Assembly (NCBI GenBank): GCA_017472145.1
Contig: JAFUQX010000009.1
Coordinates: 1-64,000, forward strand
Length of the DNA stretch: 64,000 bases
Direction: 5' to 3'
Origin: Ruminococcus sp.
GTDB lineage: Bacteria; Bacillota; Clostridia; Oscillospirales; Ruminococcaceae
The translations under genes and the position numbers were made by a program. The notes below the pieces were generated by a model, which was given only the letters and a program-made list of their open reading frames with translations, ran no database searches and was not told where the DNA came from. Shown piece after piece: positions 63,092 to 64,000 of this stretch (position 1 is the stretch's first letter; each line of letters opens with the position of its first letter).

Positions 63092-64000
63092 TCACTTCAG
63101 CGTAACGATCGTAACCCCGTCCTCACCCTCTCCGAACACACCCAGCCGGAAGGCTTTTACATAGGGCAGACGCTTCAGACGCTGGTGTACAGCCTTTCGC
63201 AGAAGGCCCGTGCCCTTGCCGTGAATAATCGTCACTGTGGAAATATGAGACAGCACGGCTCTGTCCAGAAAGGCCTCCATCTCATATACACCCTCATCAC
63301 AGGCCCGGCCACGGATATCCAGCTCCATAGAGCCGCTGCGCTCAGCCTTGGCTGAAACACGCCCCTGCTTCTTTCCGCCGGGCTGCTTCTTCTGATTCTG
63401 CGGCTTCTGGGGCTGATTCTCCACCAGTCTCAGGCGGCTCACAGCCACCTTTGTTTTCATCACACCCATCTGAATAAACACCTGGCCGCTTCCGTCAGGA
63501 TTTCCTACTACAACGCCCTTCTGACGGGTGTCGGCAATGAGTACCGTATCGCCGCTCATCAGCGGACGGGGCAGCGTATACTGCTCCTGAGGAATATCGT
63601 CCAGGGGATTGGCATTGTCATACATCTTGTTAAAACGCTGCTTGCTTCCAGCCTTGGCGGCCGTAACCGCATCGGCAAAGCTCTCCTTCTCCTTTTCCTT
63701 CCGGAGCTGCTCCAGCTCATCCAGAAGGGCATTGGACTCGGCCTTTGTGGTTTCAATGATGGCATTGGCCTGAAGACGCGCCTGTTCCATACGGGCGATC
63801 TTCTCCTCCCGGAAGGCCTCCTTCTCCTCAGCCAGCTCCTTTGCATGAGCCGCTGCAGCCTCCTTCTCACGCCATACCTGACGAAGCTGGGCTTCCAGAG
63901 CGATCCGGGTCTGCTCCAGCTGCTCCACAGCTGTCTCAAATCGGGAATTCTCCACGCTCACCAGCGATTTTGCATGCTCGATCACATCCTTGGAAAGCCC
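63092..64000 (-). CDS. mutS2: MutS2, C-terminal part (cut by window edge)
   Basis: The last ~302 residues of endonuclease MutS2: a long coiled coil (about the first 120 residues here, many Glu-Lys-Arg), a KOW-like beta part (SGDTVLIADTRQKGVV), a basic linker and the C-terminal Smr nuclease domain with LDIRG and HGKGTGLLRKAV. MutS2 acts on stalled ribosomes or recombination structures. The 5' part lies beyond 64000. Confidence 0.93.
   Translation of the reverse strand, partial: GLSKDVIEHAKSLVSVENSRFETAVEQLEQTRIALEAQLRQVWREKEAAAAHAKELAEEKEAFREEKIARMEQARLQANAIIETTKAESNALLDELEQLRKEKEKESFADAVTAAKAGSKQRFNKMYDNANPLDDIPQEQYTLPRPLMSGDTVLIADTRQKGVVVGNPDGSGQVFIQMGVMKTKVAVSRLRLVENQPQKPQNQKKQPGGKKQGRVSAKAERSGSMELDIRGRACDEGVYEMEAFLDRAVLSHISTVTIIHGKGTGLLRKAVHQRLKRLPYVKAFRLGVFGEGEDGVTIVTLK

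Noticed and set aside
1..64000. CRISPR array, tRNA, rRNA or complete insertion sequence
   Set aside because: No regularly spaced identical repeats, cloverleaf or rRNA sequence, or transposase frame was seen.

Overview
The window looks like chromosomal DNA of a gut or rumen Ruminococcus-type Firmicute (Clostridia). This is inferred from several type I dockerin modules of the Ruminococcus kind, threonine-rich linkers, LPxC-type lipoproteins, strong AGGAGG ribosome sites and many perfect TTGACA/TATAAT promoters with 17-base spacers. No rRNA, tRNA, intact insertion sequence or CRISPR array was seen. Species is not assigned.

Layout. 1-2000: hairpins, a small helical protein and an unrecognised 273-residue protein. 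1982-6910: a complete ribose operon, rbsDACBK, on the minus strand behind one strong promoter with two identical palindromes. 7097-7534: an Rrf2-family regulator. 7699-12975: two secreted dockerin enzymes (GH16 + carbohydrate-binding + esterase; DUF4434-like + leucine-rich repeats). 13159-16255: MATE + ABC exporter pair. 16688-30040: an accessory zone with two hypotheticals, a Phd/Doc toxin-antitoxin pair, a TetR - lipoprotein - 2504-residue dockerin surface protein cluster, a cas3 relic, a NUDIX hydrolase and an AT-rich GNAT. 30148-36974: housekeeping-like genes, including a uridine-kinase-family enzyme, a HAD phosphatase and a zinc ribbon/DUF5685/DnaJ/PP2C operon. 37105-43324: dockerin SGNH esterase, phenylacetate-CoA ligase, amidohydrolase, small dockerin protein and lipoprotein. 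43566-53324: SGNH hydrolase, phosphofructokinase, a broken dockerin gene, Tex, two unrecognised proteins and an OmpR/KdpE-like regulator. 53373-56913: glycogen debranching enzyme, GIY-YIG protein and KdpD-like kinase with overlapping genes. 57035-59623: a structured leader RNA before an MBOAT/SGNH cell-surface acylation pair. 59728-61593: an ECF sigma/anti-sigma pair with its own ECF-type promoter. 61666-64000: MATE transporter and the 3' part of mutS2.

Functionally the region combines polysaccharide attack and attachment (six dockerin genes, one broken, in two sequence classes, with no cohesin here), ribose and glycogen use, glycolysis and envelope modification. The most interesting items are the dockerin genes with homopolymer frameshifts in their signal peptides, the giant modular protein with two minisatellite-like linkers and a linked TetR that seems to start at ATC, the cas3 relic, and the structured leader of the MBOAT operon.
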